Source: Neobacillus cucumis
GTDB taxonomy: Bacteria > Bacillota > Bacilli > Bacillales_B > DSM-18226
NCBI RefSeq assembly: GCF_023715505.1
Contig: NZ_JAMBOH010000004.1
Span: 317,377-381,376, forward strand
Direction: 5' to 3'
Length of the DNA stretch: 64,000 nt
The stretch's first letter is position 1; each line of letters begins with the position of its first letter. The notes beneath the pieces are model-generated. The model was not told the DNA's origin. It ran no database searches and saw only the letters and a list, made by a program, of their open reading frames with translations. The position numbers and the translations under genes are program-made. Shown here in pieces: positions 35,199 through 44,706 of the stretch.

Positions 35199-35263
35199 GT
35201 TATGATCGTGGATTCGAGATAAGGATTCAAAAACAGGAGAAACAGGCAAGGGGGAAATGTCAT

Positions 35264-35911
35264 ATGGTAGGTTTTATGCGGGGATTTTATAGTATTTCGG
35301 AGTGGGTCCTAAGGTTTGCGTATGTGAATGTTCTTTGGATTTCATTTACCTTGCTTGGTTTTGGTGTTTTTGGATTTTTTCCGGCCACACTGGCTATGTT
35401 CACGGTGGTACGTAAATGGGTATTGAAGCAGACTGATATTCCAGTATTTAAAACGTTTTGGTTCACTTATAAAAAGGAATTTGTTAAAGGGAACCTATTA
35501 GGACTTATAATCGGCCTATCATGTTTTTTCATGTACTCAAACATAAGAATAGTCGAGGCAACCACAGTACCAACATTTAAATTACTTTATGTCCCCAATG
35601 TTATTGTCATAATCTTATTTATCCTTACTCTATTATATATTTTCCCAGTGTTGGTTCATTTTGATGTTAACTTGAAAGAGGCGATTAAAAATTCATTTAT
35701 TTTAATGACCGTAAATCCAATCGCAACCTTTTGTATGGCTACTTTGACTGGGTTCCTCTGTTTCATCTTTATCAAAATACCCGGTGTCATCCCGTTTTTT
35801 AGCGGTAGTCTTATAGCATTTTTACTTATGTGGTTAAGTAACTATGTTTTTGTAAAAATGAATAAAGTCGCTGACTTCTCTGTAAAAAGGACCGGAACGG
35901 AAGCGCATTAA
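35264..35911 (+). CDS. YesL-family (DUF624) membrane protein
   Basis: This 215-residue integral membrane protein has about five predicted TM helices and the N-terminal pattern of the YesL/DUF624 family (GFYSISEWVLRFAYVNVLW). In B. subtilis yesL lies directly upstream of yesMN; here it follows the permeases of a YesMN-controlled importer, so the association is conserved. Its molecular role is not established; involvement in sensing or transporter assembly is a guess. RBS AAGGGGGAAATG. A terminator follows at 35929. Confidence 0.85.
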   Translation: MVGFMRGFYSISEWVLRFAYVNVLWISFTLLGFGVFGFFPATLAMFTVVRKWVLKQTDIPVFKTFWFTYKKEFVKGNLLGLIIGLSCFFMYSNIRIVEATTVPTFKLLYVPNVIVIILFILTLLYIFPVLVHFDVNLKEAIKNSFILMTVNPIATFCMATLTGFLCFIFIKIPGVIPFFSGSLIAFLLMWLSNYVFVKMNKVADFSVKRTGTEAH

Positions 35912-35928
35912 TTCCATGTGAGACAATA

Positions 35929-35958
35929 AAAGAGAGCTGAAAAGATAGTTCTCTTTTA
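35929..35958 (+). terminator. Rho-independent terminator
   Basis: AAAGAGAGCT / AGTTCTCTTT stem (one G-T pair) with T-rich end. Confidence 0.75.
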
Positions 35959-36031
35959 TATTAATAAGCATATTTTACATATATTTCCTAAAAAGTCTAA
36001 AATCTCTTAGAGAAAGGGGATAACAGTTGAA

Positions 36032-37780
36032 ATGAGTTATTCACCAAATATGAAAATGGGTAAGATCCTGGCAAATAAAAATGCCAAAGCAGTTTTGCTA
36101 AAATATGTGCCACAATTATTGGAACCTACTGAATTCCCGATTATGTTTGTAAAATTAAATACGTTGGAACAACTAATTTCGCGGCTGCCTGAGTCCTTAC
36201 GTACAACGGATATTGTAGAAAAACTGTATTCAGAATTGGCTGCACTTGAAGAGTTAGAAGAAGAGACTGGTTACGTTTCACCAGCGTCTAATTATGAATC
36301 TGAGTCAGTAATTTTGGGATCGGCAAGAGTTTATTCAAAGAACTCAGTAGAAAAATGGGCCGCTTTTGAGGTCGAACTTCATGGCCCGCATCACGGCAAC
36401 CCTTTTATTGACGTCACTTTGGAAGCGGAATTTTACTTTAATGGAAAGAAACGATACAAAACTCTTGGATTCTATGATGGGGAGGGGATCTATCGAATTA
36501 GATTTATGCCGGATATAGAGGGAAGCTGGACATTTCAAACAACGAGCAACGCTAGATCTCTGGCAGGTATAGAAGGTAAGTTTACATGTGTCAGTCCTTC
36601 TAAGGAAAACCATGGTCCTGTCCGTGTAAAAAATACTTTTCATTTTTCGTATGAAGATGGAACCCCATACGTTCCAGTAGGGACCACTTGTTACGCATGG
36701 GTTCACCAAGAGGAAAAATTAATTCAACAAACATTGAATACATTACAGGCTTCACCATTCAATAAGATACGAATGTGTGTCTTTCCTAAATCGTATCAGT
36801 TTAACTCTAATGAGCCTTTGTACTATCCATTTGAAGGGTCTCTTGAGGAAGGATGGGACTTTACACGTTTTAATCCAAAGTTTTTTCAGCACTTAGAACA
36901 AAGGATCACAGATCTTGGCAATCTCGGAATTGAAGCCGATCTCATCCTGTACCACGCCTATGATAGGTGGGGATTTGCAGAAATGAAACAGGTGGAGGAT
37001 GATCGCTATCTGAGATACCTCACCGCCCGTCTATCAGCCTATCGCAATCTTTGGTGGTCATTAGCAAATGAATATGACTTAATGTGGGCTAAAGAAATCG
37101 AGGATTGGGAGCGCTTTGCTCAGATTATAACGGAAAATGATCCTCACCATCATCTTATTTCCATTCACAACTGTTGGGGATTCTATGATTATTCACGGCC
37201 TTGGATTACACACTGCAGTGTTCAGCGAATTGATGTATATAAAACATCTGAAAATACGGATGACTGGAGAAAACAGTGGAATAAACCAATCGTGATCGAC
37301 GAATGTGCCTATGAAGGAGATATTGACCAAGGATGGGGAAATATCTCCGGGGAAGAAATGGTACGCCGGTTTTGGGAAGGGGCAGTTAGAGGCGGTTATG
37401 TTGGACATGGCGAAACATATCTTCATCCAGAAGATATTTTATGGTGGTCCAAAGGTGGACAGTTACATGGGGACAGTCCAAAGCGAATTGGTTTCTTGAG
37501 GCGGATAATGGAAGAGGGGCCGGAAGAAGGATTGAATCCTTTAGAAACCACTTGGGATGCACCTTCTGCGGGAATTCCTGACCTGTTTTATTTATATTAT
37601 TATGGCTTTAATCGACCTAGTTTCAGAGAGTACCGGATGAAACCTGGCATTCAATATAAAGTTGAAGTAATCGATACTTGGGAAATGACAATTAATGAAC
37701 TCGAAGATGTTTATGAAGGGAAATTTAGAATAGAACTTCCAGGTAAACAGTATATGGCTGTCAGGATGACTAAAATATAA
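36032..37780 (+). CDS. DUF5060/DUF4038/DUF5605 glycoside hydrolase-like protein
   Basis: This 582-residue protein has four parts: an N-terminal helical module (about 1-78), a beta-sandwich of DUF5060 type (about 85-190), an apiosidase-superfamily TIM barrel (DUF4038, about 200-480) and a C-terminal DUF5605 beta domain (about 500-582). Candidate catalytic acids are in WWSLANEYDLMW and VIDECAYEG. No signal peptide is seen. The N-terminal module (MGKILANKNAKAVLLKY onward) resembles tails of the GH78 and GH3 enzymes in this window. The family is poorly characterised; the related GH140 releases apiose. It starts an operon with the esterase and GH3 that follow. Its ribosome site (AAAGGGGAT) is about 12 bp upstream. 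Confidence 0.82.
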   Translation: MSYSPNMKMGKILANKNAKAVLLKYVPQLLEPTEFPIMFVKLNTLEQLISRLPESLRTTDIVEKLYSELAALEELEEETGYVSPASNYESESVILGSARVYSKNSVEKWAAFEVELHGPHHGNPFIDVTLEAEFYFNGKKRYKTLGFYDGEGIYRIRFMPDIEGSWTFQTTSNARSLAGIEGKFTCVSPSKENHGPVRVKNTFHFSYEDGTPYVPVGTTCYAWVHQEEKLIQQTLNTLQASPFNKIRMCVFPKSYQFNSNEPLYYPFEGSLEEGWDFTRFNPKFFQHLEQRITDLGNLGIEADLILYHAYDRWGFAEMKQVEDDRYLRYLTARLSAYRNLWWSLANEYDLMWAKEIEDWERFAQIITENDPHHHLISIHNCWGFYDYSRPWITHCSVQRIDVYKTSENTDDWRKQWNKPIVIDECAYEGDIDQGWGNISGEEMVRRFWEGAVRGGYVGHGETYLHPEDILWWSKGGQLHGDSPKRIGFLRRIMEEGPEEGLNPLETTWDAPSAGIPDLFYLYYYGFNRPSFREYRMKPGIQYKVEVIDTWEMTINELEDVYEGKFRIELPGKQYMAVRMTKI

Positions 37781-37797
37781 CAAAAGGAGAGGTAAAA

Positions 37798-39099
37798 ATG
37801 AATCGTTCTTACATGACTGTGACAGAGGTTACTGACTATGGCCCTTATATAACCAAAATCATTCTTCCACTTTCCCAATCTATTAAATCAGAGGCACTAT
37901 CGGAAGATACATTCAACGTTTATGTCGAGAGACGAAGCAAAAAAACGGGCGAAGTGATACAACTCAGAAAAGATTGGAATTCGGTAGAACTTTATCCGTC
38001 AAAAGGCTATTGTCGTGTGACAAATGCGTATACATCAGACAGTGAAGGGAACAAAACCGAAATGGGCAGACACGCCACGCTGGAACTAGAATGTGAGGCG
38101 ATCTACCGTTTGAACTCGGAAATTGCGTTTGTGCAGGAACATAATGTTTATGTTTTCTGCGAGTTTCGCATAACGCAGGTGAAAGAAATACTAACCAATA
38201 ATGATTCCATTTCAGGACATGTCTATGATCATTTCGGCGGCGGTAACATGGAGCAGGTCAAAGGGTGGGTAAACAGCGAGTCATCATATGCTGAGATGCC
38301 CCTTCGTTTTGGCTATTTTTCGCCAAATATGAGCAGAGATAAACATCCCTTGATCATCTGGCTGCATGGAGCAGGCGAAGGCGGATATGACACGACGGTG
38401 GCTTATACCGGAAATAATGTTGTAAACCTGTCAAGTGAAAAAGTACAGAAAATATTCGGGGGCGGTTATGTCCTTGCTCCACAAGTACCCACAATGTGGA
38501 TGGATGACGGCAGCGGTGAGTACACTAAGAGCGGAAATTCAATGTACGTGAAGGCACTAAAAGCGCTTATTGATGAGTTTATTAATTTACATTCAAACAT
38601 AGATTCAAATCGTATCTACATCGGTGGCTGTTCTAACGGGGGTTTTATGACCATGCGAATGATAATCGATTACCCTGATTTCTTTGCAGCTGCATATCCC
38701 GTATGCGAAGCTCTCTATGACGAGGTCATTACTGATCAAAATATTCAAGATATCAAGAATACTCCGATCTGGTTCACACATGCAAAAAATGATGAAATCG
38801 TAAAACCTGAGATCACGGTGGTTCCAACATATGAGCGTCTACTCAAAGCCGGTGCTCCAAATGTTCATTTTTCATATTTTGATAAGGTCGTAGATACCTC
38901 AGGCATTTTCAAGGATAGTGAAGGCAATCCCTTTGAATTTTTCAGTCATGGTACCTGGATCTACATGCTCAAGGACGAATGCGTACTCGACTACGATGGT
39001 TCTCCGGTAAAAGAAAGCGGAAAAGAGGTAACTCTACTCCAATGGTTGGCCTTGCAGTCAAAACAAATAACAGTCCAGAATTGTAAATCCTATCAGTAA
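37798..39099 (+). CDS. intracellular esterase, PHB-depolymerase-like alpha/beta hydrolase
   Basis: This 433-residue protein has an N-terminal Ig-like domain (about 1-150) and a C-terminal alpha/beta hydrolase (about 165-433). The oxyanion HGAGEGG lies around 190, nucleophile Ser279 in GGCSNGG, the acid in FTHAKNDEIV, and the His in FSHGTW. It differs from the secreted esterase at 22061 by lacking a signal peptide, so it would act on imported acylated material. It sits 17 bp after the DUF4038 gene with RBS AAAGGAGAGG. G+C-rich stretches (for example around 38200-38560) and codon choice differ slightly from neighbours, which could mean separate acquisition. Confidence 0.85.
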   Translation: MNRSYMTVTEVTDYGPYITKIILPLSQSIKSEALSEDTFNVYVERRSKKTGEVIQLRKDWNSVELYPSKGYCRVTNAYTSDSEGNKTEMGRHATLELECEAIYRLNSEIAFVQEHNVYVFCEFRITQVKEILTNNDSISGHVYDHFGGGNMEQVKGWVNSESSYAEMPLRFGYFSPNMSRDKHPLIIWLHGAGEGGYDTTVAYTGNNVVNLSSEKVQKIFGGGYVLAPQVPTMWMDDGSGEYTKSGNSMYVKALKALIDEFINLHSNIDSNRIYIGGCSNGGFMTMRMIIDYPDFFAAAYPVCEALYDEVITDQNIQDIKNTPIWFTHAKNDEIVKPEITVVPTYERLLKAGAPNVHFSYFDKVVDTSGIFKDSEGNPFEFFSHGTWIYMLKDECVLDYDGSPVKESGKEVTLLQWLALQSKQITVQNCKSYQ

Positions 39100-39305
39100 A
39101 GTGAAGCTATTAAAACAAATATAGTAATTTAAGAACATCCATTTGGAAAATCCGCTATGTGGGTGAGAAGGAACTATCTGGATGGTTCAATAGATTTTTG
39201 AAAAGTTTACTCCCTTAGCATCTTCACAAAAACTAGAGCAGTTAAATAAAAAACTACTTCTGGTACTTCAATAGACTATGAAATAGTAATGAGGAGGACT
39301 GTTGG

Positions 39306-41615
39306 ATGGAAAGAGATATTAAAAAATTAATTGAACAAATGACACTTGAAGAAAAGGCTGGTCTTTGCTCCGGGCTAAACTTCTGGCAGCTTAAAGGAAT
39401 AGAGAGATTAGGCATACCATCCATTATGGTTACAGATGGCCCGCATGGCCTGCGCAAACAGCAGCAAAGTGCCGATCACCTGGGGATTTATGATAGTGTG
39501 CCAGCAACCTGTTTCCCTTCCGCTGTTGGACTTGCAAGTACATGGAATCGTTCTCTGATTAATAAGGTTGGTACTGCCTTGGGTGAAGAGTGTCAGGCTG
39601 AGGACGTTGCCGTCCTGCTTGGACCGGGTGCGAATATTAAACGCTCACCATTGTGCGGCAGAAATTTTGAATATTTTTCCGAGGACCCCTATCTTTCTTC
39701 GGAATTAGCGGCCAGCCACATTAATGGTGTTCAAAGCCAAGGCGTAGGTACATCTCTTAAACATTTTGCTGCAAACAATCAGGAACATCGCCGTATGTCG
39801 GTGGATGCAATCGTTGATGAACGGACGTTAAGAGAAATCTATCTTGCTAGTTTTGAGAAAGCCGTTAAGAAGGGGGAACCATGGACTGTTATGTGTTCCT
39901 ATAACAAAGTAAATGGGGAATATGCTTCAGAAAATAAAACATTATTGACTGATATTTTAAAGGATGAATGGGGATTTGATGGGTTTGTCGTTTCAGACTG
40001 GGGTGCAGTCAACGAGCGGGCAAAGGGGTTAGAAGCCGGATTAGATTTAGAAATGCCTTCAAGTAATGGATTAGGAGATAGAAAAATTGTTGAAGCGGTA
40101 AAGAGCGGTAAACTTTCGGAACAAACACTGGACAAAACCGTGGAACGATTATTAAAAATTATCTTTAAGGCAGTGGATAACAAAAAAGAAAACGCAGTTT
40201 ATGATAAAGAGGAACACCACCAGCTTGCTAGAGAAGTAGCGAGGGAAAGTATGGTTTTACTGAAAAATGAAGATCGTATTCTTCCGTTAAAAAAGGACGG
40301 AACGATTGCTGTTATCGGTGAGTTTGCTGTTAACCCAAGATATCAGGGCGGTGGAAGTTCCCATATCAAGCCGACCAAGCTGGATAATATTTGTGAGGAA
40401 ATAGAAAAGAGTGCAGGAAATGCCAGCATTGTTTATGCAAAAGGATATCATTTAAAAAACGATCTTATAGATGATCAATTAATTTCAGAAGCAAAGGGAA
40501 AAGCGATCCATGCGGATGTTGCGGTTTTATTTGTTGGTCTTCCGGATCGGTATGAATCGGAAGGTTATGACAGAGAGCATTTAAGAATTCCTGACAATCA
40601 TCGCATTCTTATTGAAGCGGTAGCAGAGGTACAGCCTAATATAGTGGTCGTCTTAAGCAATGGTGCACCAGTTGAGATGCCGTGGCTTGGTAAAGTAAAG
40701 GGTCTCCTGGAAGGGTATTTGGGAGGTCAGGCGCTAGGAGGCGCCATCGCTGATTTATTATTTGGTGATGAGAATCCAAGTGGAAAATTGGCTGAAACAT
40801 TCCCGAAAGAGCTGCGTCATAATCCTTCTTACCTTAACTTCCCTGGGGAAGGGGACAAGGTAGAATATAAGGAAGGGCTTTTTGTAGGGTACCGCTATTA
40901 CGATGCAAAAGCCATAGAACCGTTATTCCCATTCGGTTATGGTTTGAGTTATACAAGCTTTGAATATTCCAAACTATTGATTAACAAAGAATCCATTTTA
41001 GATAATGAAATAGTTGAAGTGACAGTTACAGTTAAAAATACAGGTGAGAGAGCTGGAAAGGAAATTGTTCAGCTTTACGTTCGTGATGTCGAAAGTACTG
41101 TTATTCGACCTGGAAAGGAATTAAAGGGCTTTGTAAAGGTTAATTTACAACCGGGTGAAGAGAAAGATGTAATCTTTACTTTGGATAAAAGAGCTTTTGC
41201 TTATTACAATGTGGAGCTTAAAGACTGGCATGTTGAGAGTGGATTGTTCGAGGTGCTTGTAGGGAAGTCCTCGGCTGAAATGATTTTAAAAGGTACTCTA
41301 GAAGTAAACTCTACTGTTACAGTTAACAAACTAGTCCACCGAAACACCACTATAGGTGACCTTTTGGCAAATCCAATACTTGCTCCAATCGTCCAAGAAA
41401 TACTTGCAAAGGCAAATGAAGAAAGCCCGTTTGCTAATATGGCGGAAGACTCAGATGCTTTTGAAATGTTCCAGGCGATGATGAGATTTATGCCTTTACG
41501 TGCCATGGCTGCATTCAATCCAGAAAAATTAACGGAAGATATGCTTAATGGTCTTATCAAGCAGCTTAATGAGACATTAGACAATACTCCAAAGGCTCAA
41601 ACAATTGAAAACTAA
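39306..41615 (+). CDS. GH3 beta-glucosidase with helical C-terminal tail
   Basis: This 769-residue GH3 enzyme of the long BglX/BglB type starts directly with the TIM barrel: MVTDGPHG (41-48), [10 protein letters not shown] (151-160), and nucleophile Asp231 in VVSDWGA. An alpha/beta sandwich (about 300-540) and an Fn3-like domain (about 580-680) follow. The last 75 or so residues (from [11 protein letters not shown]) form a helical tail like those of the GH78 and DUF4038 proteins here. No signal peptide is seen. RBS AGGAGG is 8 bp before the ATG. It ends at a perfect 14-bp terminator stem. Probable substrates are terminal beta-glucosyl (or arabinosyl/xylosyl) units of imported glycosides. Confidence 0.92.
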   Translation: MERDIKKLIEQMTLEEKAGLCSGLNFWQLKGIERLGIPSIMVTDGPHGLRKQQQSADHLGIYDSVPATCFPSAVGLASTWNRSLINKVGTALGEECQAEDVAVLLGPGANIKRSPLCGRNFEYFSEDPYLSSELAASHINGVQSQGVGTSLKHFAANNQEHRRMSVDAIVDERTLREIYLASFEKAVKKGEPWTVMCSYNKVNGEYASENKTLLTDILKDEWGFDGFVVSDWGAVNERAKGLEAGLDLEMPSSNGLGDRKIVEAVKSGKLSEQTLDKTVERLLKIIFKAVDNKKENAVYDKEEHHQLAREVARESMVLLKNEDRILPLKKDGTIAVIGEFAVNPRYQGGGSSHIKPTKLDNICEEIEKSAGNASIVYAKGYHLKNDLIDDQLISEAKGKAIHADVAVLFVGLPDRYESEGYDREHLRIPDNHRILIEAVAEVQPNIVVVLSNGAPVEMPWLGKVKGLLEGYLGGQALGGAIADLLFGDENPSGKLAETFPKELRHNPSYLNFPGEGDKVEYKEGLFVGYRYYDAKAIEPLFPFGYGLSYTSFEYSKLLINKESILDNEIVEVTVTVKNTGERAGKEIVQLYVRDVESTVIRPGKELKGFVKVNLQPGEEKDVIFTLDKRAFAYYNVELKDWHVESGLFEVLVGKSSAEMILKGTLEVNSTVTVNKLVHRNTTIGDLLANPILAPIVQEILAKANEESPFANMAEDSDAFEMFQAMMRFMPLRAMAAFNPEKLTEDMLNGLIKQLNETLDNTPKAQTIEN

Positions 41616-41640
41616 ACATCTCATAAATAAATAGAGAATT

Positions 41641-41679
41641 ATAACAAGCCAAACGGACTCGGGGAGTTTGGCTTGTTAT
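41641..41679 (+). terminator. strong hairpin terminator
   Basis: Perfect arms ATAACAAGCCAAAC / GTTTGGCTTGTTAT around an 11-base loop. A-T-rich sequence on both sides makes it usable in either direction. Confidence 0.8.
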
Positions 41680-41837
41680 ATGTATTAAGGTTAAAAAACT
41701 AATAAATTTAACAATTATCTTTAAATAAATACTATTTTTCCATAGATAATACCACAATTCTTTAAAAAAACGATATAAACTGACAAGCAATAAAGCATTT
41801 ACATAAGTGGAAATAGCATTGGAAAGGAATGAATTTA

Positions 41838-43166
41838 ATGACTATAAAATGGATTGAAACAACACGTGATTCATATTGGCGAACAAAGGAACCTATCGAA
41901 ACCTCTGATAAACAAAGTAATTTGATCATAACAGCAAATAAAGGCCGTGTTGTTGAAGGTTTCGGCAGCTGTTTTAATGAACTTGGCATGTATGCGCTTA
42001 ATCACTTGTCAGAAGAAGAGCGTACAAAAGTACTAGATTCTTTATTTGCAAAGGATGGTGACTGCCAGTTTACCCTTTGCCGCCTGCCAATTGGTGCAAG
42101 TGATTATGCTTTGGAATGGTATAGTCATAATGAAACCAATGACGACTATGAGATGGAGCATTTCTCGATTGAAAGGGATCAGAAATACCTTATCCCATAC
42201 ATTCGCGAGGCACAAAAAAGAAATCCAGATATGAAGTTTTTCGCTTCACCATGGAGCCCTCCAACTTGGTTGAAATTTCCGAAAGCCTACAACTTTGGAA
42301 CATTAAGATGGGACAAAAAAGTTCTTGAGGCCTATGCGCTTTATTTTGTGAAGTTTGTTCAAGCGTATGAAAAGGAAGGAATCAAAATCAACCAAATTCA
42401 TGTTCAAAATGAAGTAATGGCTGATCAAAAATTTCCTTCTTGTAAATGGACAGGAGAACAATTACTGGAATTTATCCGGGACTATCTTGGACCTGCTTTT
42501 CAAAAGCACAATGTAGACACTGAAATCTGGTTGGGGACAATCAACGCTCCAGAGCCTTGGCAAGAGTTAATGACGGATACCACATCTGATTTTGATGTGT
42601 ATGCTGGTCATGTTCTCAGTGACCCTGAAGCCTATAAGTATATCTCGGGTGTCGGCTATCAATGGGCAGGAAAACATGCTATCCAAAGGACTGCTGAGAG
42701 TTACCCTGAATTACGTTACTTACAAACGGAAAATGAATGTGGAAACGGCAAAAATTCTTGGGAATATGCGCAATACGTCAGTAACCTTTTCCGTCATTAT
42801 TTTGTTAATGGGGCTAATGGATATGTATACTGGAATGCCGTTCTAGAGCCAAAAGGCCGCAGCACTTGGGGCTGGGAACAAAATTCCATGATTACTGTGG
42901 TTCCAGAAACGAAAAGTTTCCAATATAATCCTGAATTTTACGTGGTAAAACATCATTCGCATTTTGTTAAAAATGGAGCAGAAAGACTAGAAACAAAAGG
43001 CCATCTAACGGCTCATGCACTTGCATTCCAAAATCCGGATAATTCCATTGTATTAATTGTGAACAATCCACTAAAAAAAGAACGGGAATTAGTATTTGAA
43101 ATCCATGGCCAAGCCTATCAATTTGATTTAAAACCTGAATCATTTAATACAATTGTTCTAAAATAA
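41838..43166 (+). CDS. GH30 glycosidase (beta-glucosidase/xylosidase type)
   Basis: This 442-residue GH30 enzyme has a TIM barrel with acid/base Glu192 in HVQNEV, nucleophile Glu298 in LQTENECG, and landmarks EGFGSCFNELG (40-50) and SPWSPPTWL (137-145). A C-terminal beta domain (about 370-442) follows. No signal peptide is seen, which is unusual for GH30, whose members are often secreted, but in keeping with the intracellular set here. Activity could be beta-glucosidase, beta-xylosidase or beta-1,6-glucanase; the subfamily cannot be assigned by eye. ATG 41838 is chosen over 41829 because GGAAAGGA is 10 bp before it. Confidence 0.9.
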   Translation: MTIKWIETTRDSYWRTKEPIETSDKQSNLIITANKGRVVEGFGSCFNELGMYALNHLSEEERTKVLDSLFAKDGDCQFTLCRLPIGASDYALEWYSHNETNDDYEMEHFSIERDQKYLIPYIREAQKRNPDMKFFASPWSPPTWLKFPKAYNFGTLRWDKKVLEAYALYFVKFVQAYEKEGIKINQIHVQNEVMADQKFPSCKWTGEQLLEFIRDYLGPAFQKHNVDTEIWLGTINAPEPWQELMTDTTSDFDVYAGHVLSDPEAYKYISGVGYQWAGKHAIQRTAESYPELRYLQTENECGNGKNSWEYAQYVSNLFRHYFVNGANGYVYWNAVLEPKGRSTWGWEQNSMITVVPETKSFQYNPEFYVVKHHSHFVKNGAERLETKGHLTAHALAFQNPDNSIVLIVNNPLKKERELVFEIHGQAYQFDLKPESFNTIVLK

Positions 43167-43301
43167 CCCATTGACTCCGGTATTCATGCGAGGGATGTCA
43201 GCTGTAAATGCAATGCAGGAGGTAGTATTAGAAAAGAATACTTTTATAAACTTGTCAGTGATTGTGTGGAAACACTGTCTGAACTGAAAATAACTATATG
43301 A
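43167..43301 (+). pseudogene. orphan 3' coding remnant, unidentified
   Basis: Directly after the GH30 stop the same frame stays open for 44 codons to TGA at 43299. It reads a protein-like tail: DSGIHARDVSCKCNAGG, then SIRKEYFYKLVSDCVETL. It has no start codon or ribosome site of its own. The residue composition looks like a real enzyme C-terminus. I do not recognise the family. The rest of the 367-bp spacer 43167-43533 holds a perfect 12-bp hairpin and the HU promoter region. Confidence 0.4.
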
Positions 43302-43374
43302 AAAATCGTATTTAAAAACGGGGATATTTAGCTGGATTTTCAAATGGCTGTTAGTTATATTAAAACCCACATCT

Positions 43375-43405
43375 GATTACTTTAGAAGCCCTATCTAAAG
43401 TAATC
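43375..43405. terminator. perfect 12-bp hairpin
   Basis: GATTACTTTAGA / TCTAAAGTAATC with a 7-base loop and no T-run on either side. It is a possible transcript-end or barrier structure between GH30 and HU. Confidence 0.5.
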
Positions 43406-43533
43406 AATCATTGAAAAAAACAGGAGTTTCTCCATCTTTAAGCTAATATTATCAAGTGACAGATATATTGAAAATATGATATGCTGTCATCTCTACATAA
43501 TATCAAAAAATAAAAAGAAGAGGTGCTTGAATA

Positions 43534-43806
43534 ATGAATAAGACAGAATTAGTAAATGCTGTCGCAACACAAGCAGAACTAGCAAAGAAAGATGCCACAA
43601 AAGCTGTGGATGTGTTGCTCGAAACCATCTCTAATGCTCTTGCTAAGGAAGAAAAAATCCAGTTAATCGGTTTCGGAACATTTGAAGTTCGCGAACGTGC
43701 AGCTCGAACGGGGCGTAACCCACAAACAGGGGAAGAAATTCAAATTCCCGCTTCTAAAATTCCAGCTTTTAAACCAGGCAAGGAATTAAAGGAAGCCGTT
43801 AAATAA
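43534..43806 (+). CDS. hup: DNA-binding protein HU
   Basis: This 90-residue histone-like protein has the full HU pattern: N-terminal helices [11 protein letters not shown], the [21 protein letters not shown] arm and the C-terminal [12 protein letters not shown]. It forms dimers that bend DNA. It differs from a typical Bacillus HBS in several positions (for example [16 protein letters not shown]), so it may be a secondary HU paralog rather than the main one. It is monocistronic, with RBS AAGAAGAGGTG and its own terminator. It marks the edge of the glycoside cluster. Confidence 0.95.
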   Translation: MNKTELVNAVATQAELAKKDATKAVDVLLETISNALAKEEKIQLIGFGTFEVRERAARTGRNPQTGEEIQIPASKIPAFKPGKELKEAVK

Positions 43807-43831
43807 GTTCGAATATCTTTTATTAAATACA

Positions 43832-43868
43832 GAAAAGGTTCTAGGGATCATTCCTTAGAGCCTTTTTC
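43832..43868 (+). terminator. Rho-independent terminator
   Basis: Imperfect stem AAAAGGTTCTAGGGA / TCCTTAGAGCCTTTT followed by T, ending the HU gene. Confidence 0.8.
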
Positions 43869-43884
43869 TGGTTAAAAAAAGTAA

Positions 43885-44340
43885 ACTTTTACCACTTGAA
43901 TTTGTAACCCATTGGTGGATCAGGAATAGAATCATAATCCCTTTGGAGCTTCTTTTAGAATCCCATATTCTTCATAGAGGATTCTTAATAATCCTGACTG
44001 TACTTTCTCTAACCTTTGTATGTGGAAATTTCTCTTTTAAACAATCCTGTACCTGTGAAGCAGTTATATCTGGAAATTATCTTAACCAATGAAGAATTAA
44101 TTCTTTATGTCCGTCGAACTTCTTTCTTCTTGTCATGGTGGACGCAGTCCACTCTACCATTTCATCTAGTGTCTTCTTTACGTACTTATACACTGTATTT
44201 CTTGATATATCTAGCTTCTTTGCGATCGCAGGTATTCTGTACACCTGATTATGCATTCCTTTAATTTATACATACAATTCGAACTTATCCACCTTTAAAT
44301 AAAATGATTTTGCTTTCTTTTTGGGCCTAAAGGATGTCAT
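43885..44340 (-). pseudogene. IS21-family transposase (IstA-like) N-terminal relic
   Basis: The reverse strand reads an HTH typical of IS21 transposases: RIPAIAKKLDISRNTVYKYV, then TRRKKFDGHKELILHWLR, FPDITASQVQDCLKEKFPHTKVRESTVR and YEEYGILKEAPKGL. The pieces are broken by several stop codons and at least one frameshift. It ends near a PDPPMG segment, where intact IstA continues into the catalytic DDE domain. No IstB or terminal repeats are seen. It is a short dead fragment of an old insertion between HU and the biotin operon. Confidence 0.7.
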
Positions 44341-44448
44341 AAGTAGAAAAGAAATGTTTGAGAGTATTTAGCAAGTTGATGTGCAGGGCTACCCCTGCTA
44401 TGCTCATTAATGAAAGATTATGTGCTTTTTATTACGATTGTCTTTTTT

Positions 44449-44478
44449 ACCTGTTCGTTTTTCGAACGGGTATTTTTT
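44449..44478 (+). terminator. Rho-independent terminator
   Basis: ACCTGTTCG / CGAACGGGT stem, T5 loop, then TATTTTTT. It lies in the 533-bp gene-free stretch 44341-44873 ahead of bioW and blocks upstream transcription. Confidence 0.75.
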
Positions 44479-44496
44479 GATCAAAAAAGGTCATTA

Positions 44497-44550
44497 TTAA
44501 CGTTCGTTAAACAAAAAAAATTTATGAACGTTCAAAACTTTTATTATACT
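44497..44550 (+). promoter_or_regulatory. two ACGTTCG-type palindromes upstream of the biotin promoter
   Basis: TTAACGTTCGTTAA (44497-44510) and TGAACGTTCA (44525-44534) have centres 26 bp apart. TATACT at 44545 could be a -10 with TTATGA as -35. It may be a regulator-bound promoter with no obvious gene directly behind it. Function unknown. Confidence 0.35.
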
Positions 44551-44641
44551 TTTACGAAAAAATATATAGAAGTAACTCGTTAGCTGTTAAAGCAATCAAG
44601 GACGATGGGGATTTGTCGAAAATTGTTTGAAATTAAAATTA

Positions 44642-44706
44642 TTGACAAAATGGGTAGAAGATTTTAACATTTAAATGTTAACCAATAGTAATATTTGGTT
44701 AACAAT
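44642..44706 (+). promoter_or_regulatory. biotin operon promoter with BirA operator
   Basis: -35 TTGACA (44642-44647), 17-bp spacer and -10 TAACAT (44665-44670). Immediately downstream is the inverted repeat ATGTTAACC (44675-44683) / GGTTAACAAT (44697-44706), the Bacillus-type BirA box. BirA loaded with biotinyl-AMP would cover the transcription start and shut off the operon when biotin is plentiful. Confidence 0.93.

Noticed and set aside
35211..35240. GATTCGAG upstream of the YesL-like gene as a fourth class B site
   Set aside because: Only eight bases match, CAAT is missing and no -10 is found 30 bp downstream.
39100..39305. Decayed gene between the esterase and GH3
   Set aside because: A short frame (around 39134-39200) looks vaguely protein-like, but no family motif can be named.
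44016..44264. Plus-strand 82-codon reading frame
   Set aside because: It is the shadow of the minus-strand IS21 relic, with no ribosome site or recognisable protein.
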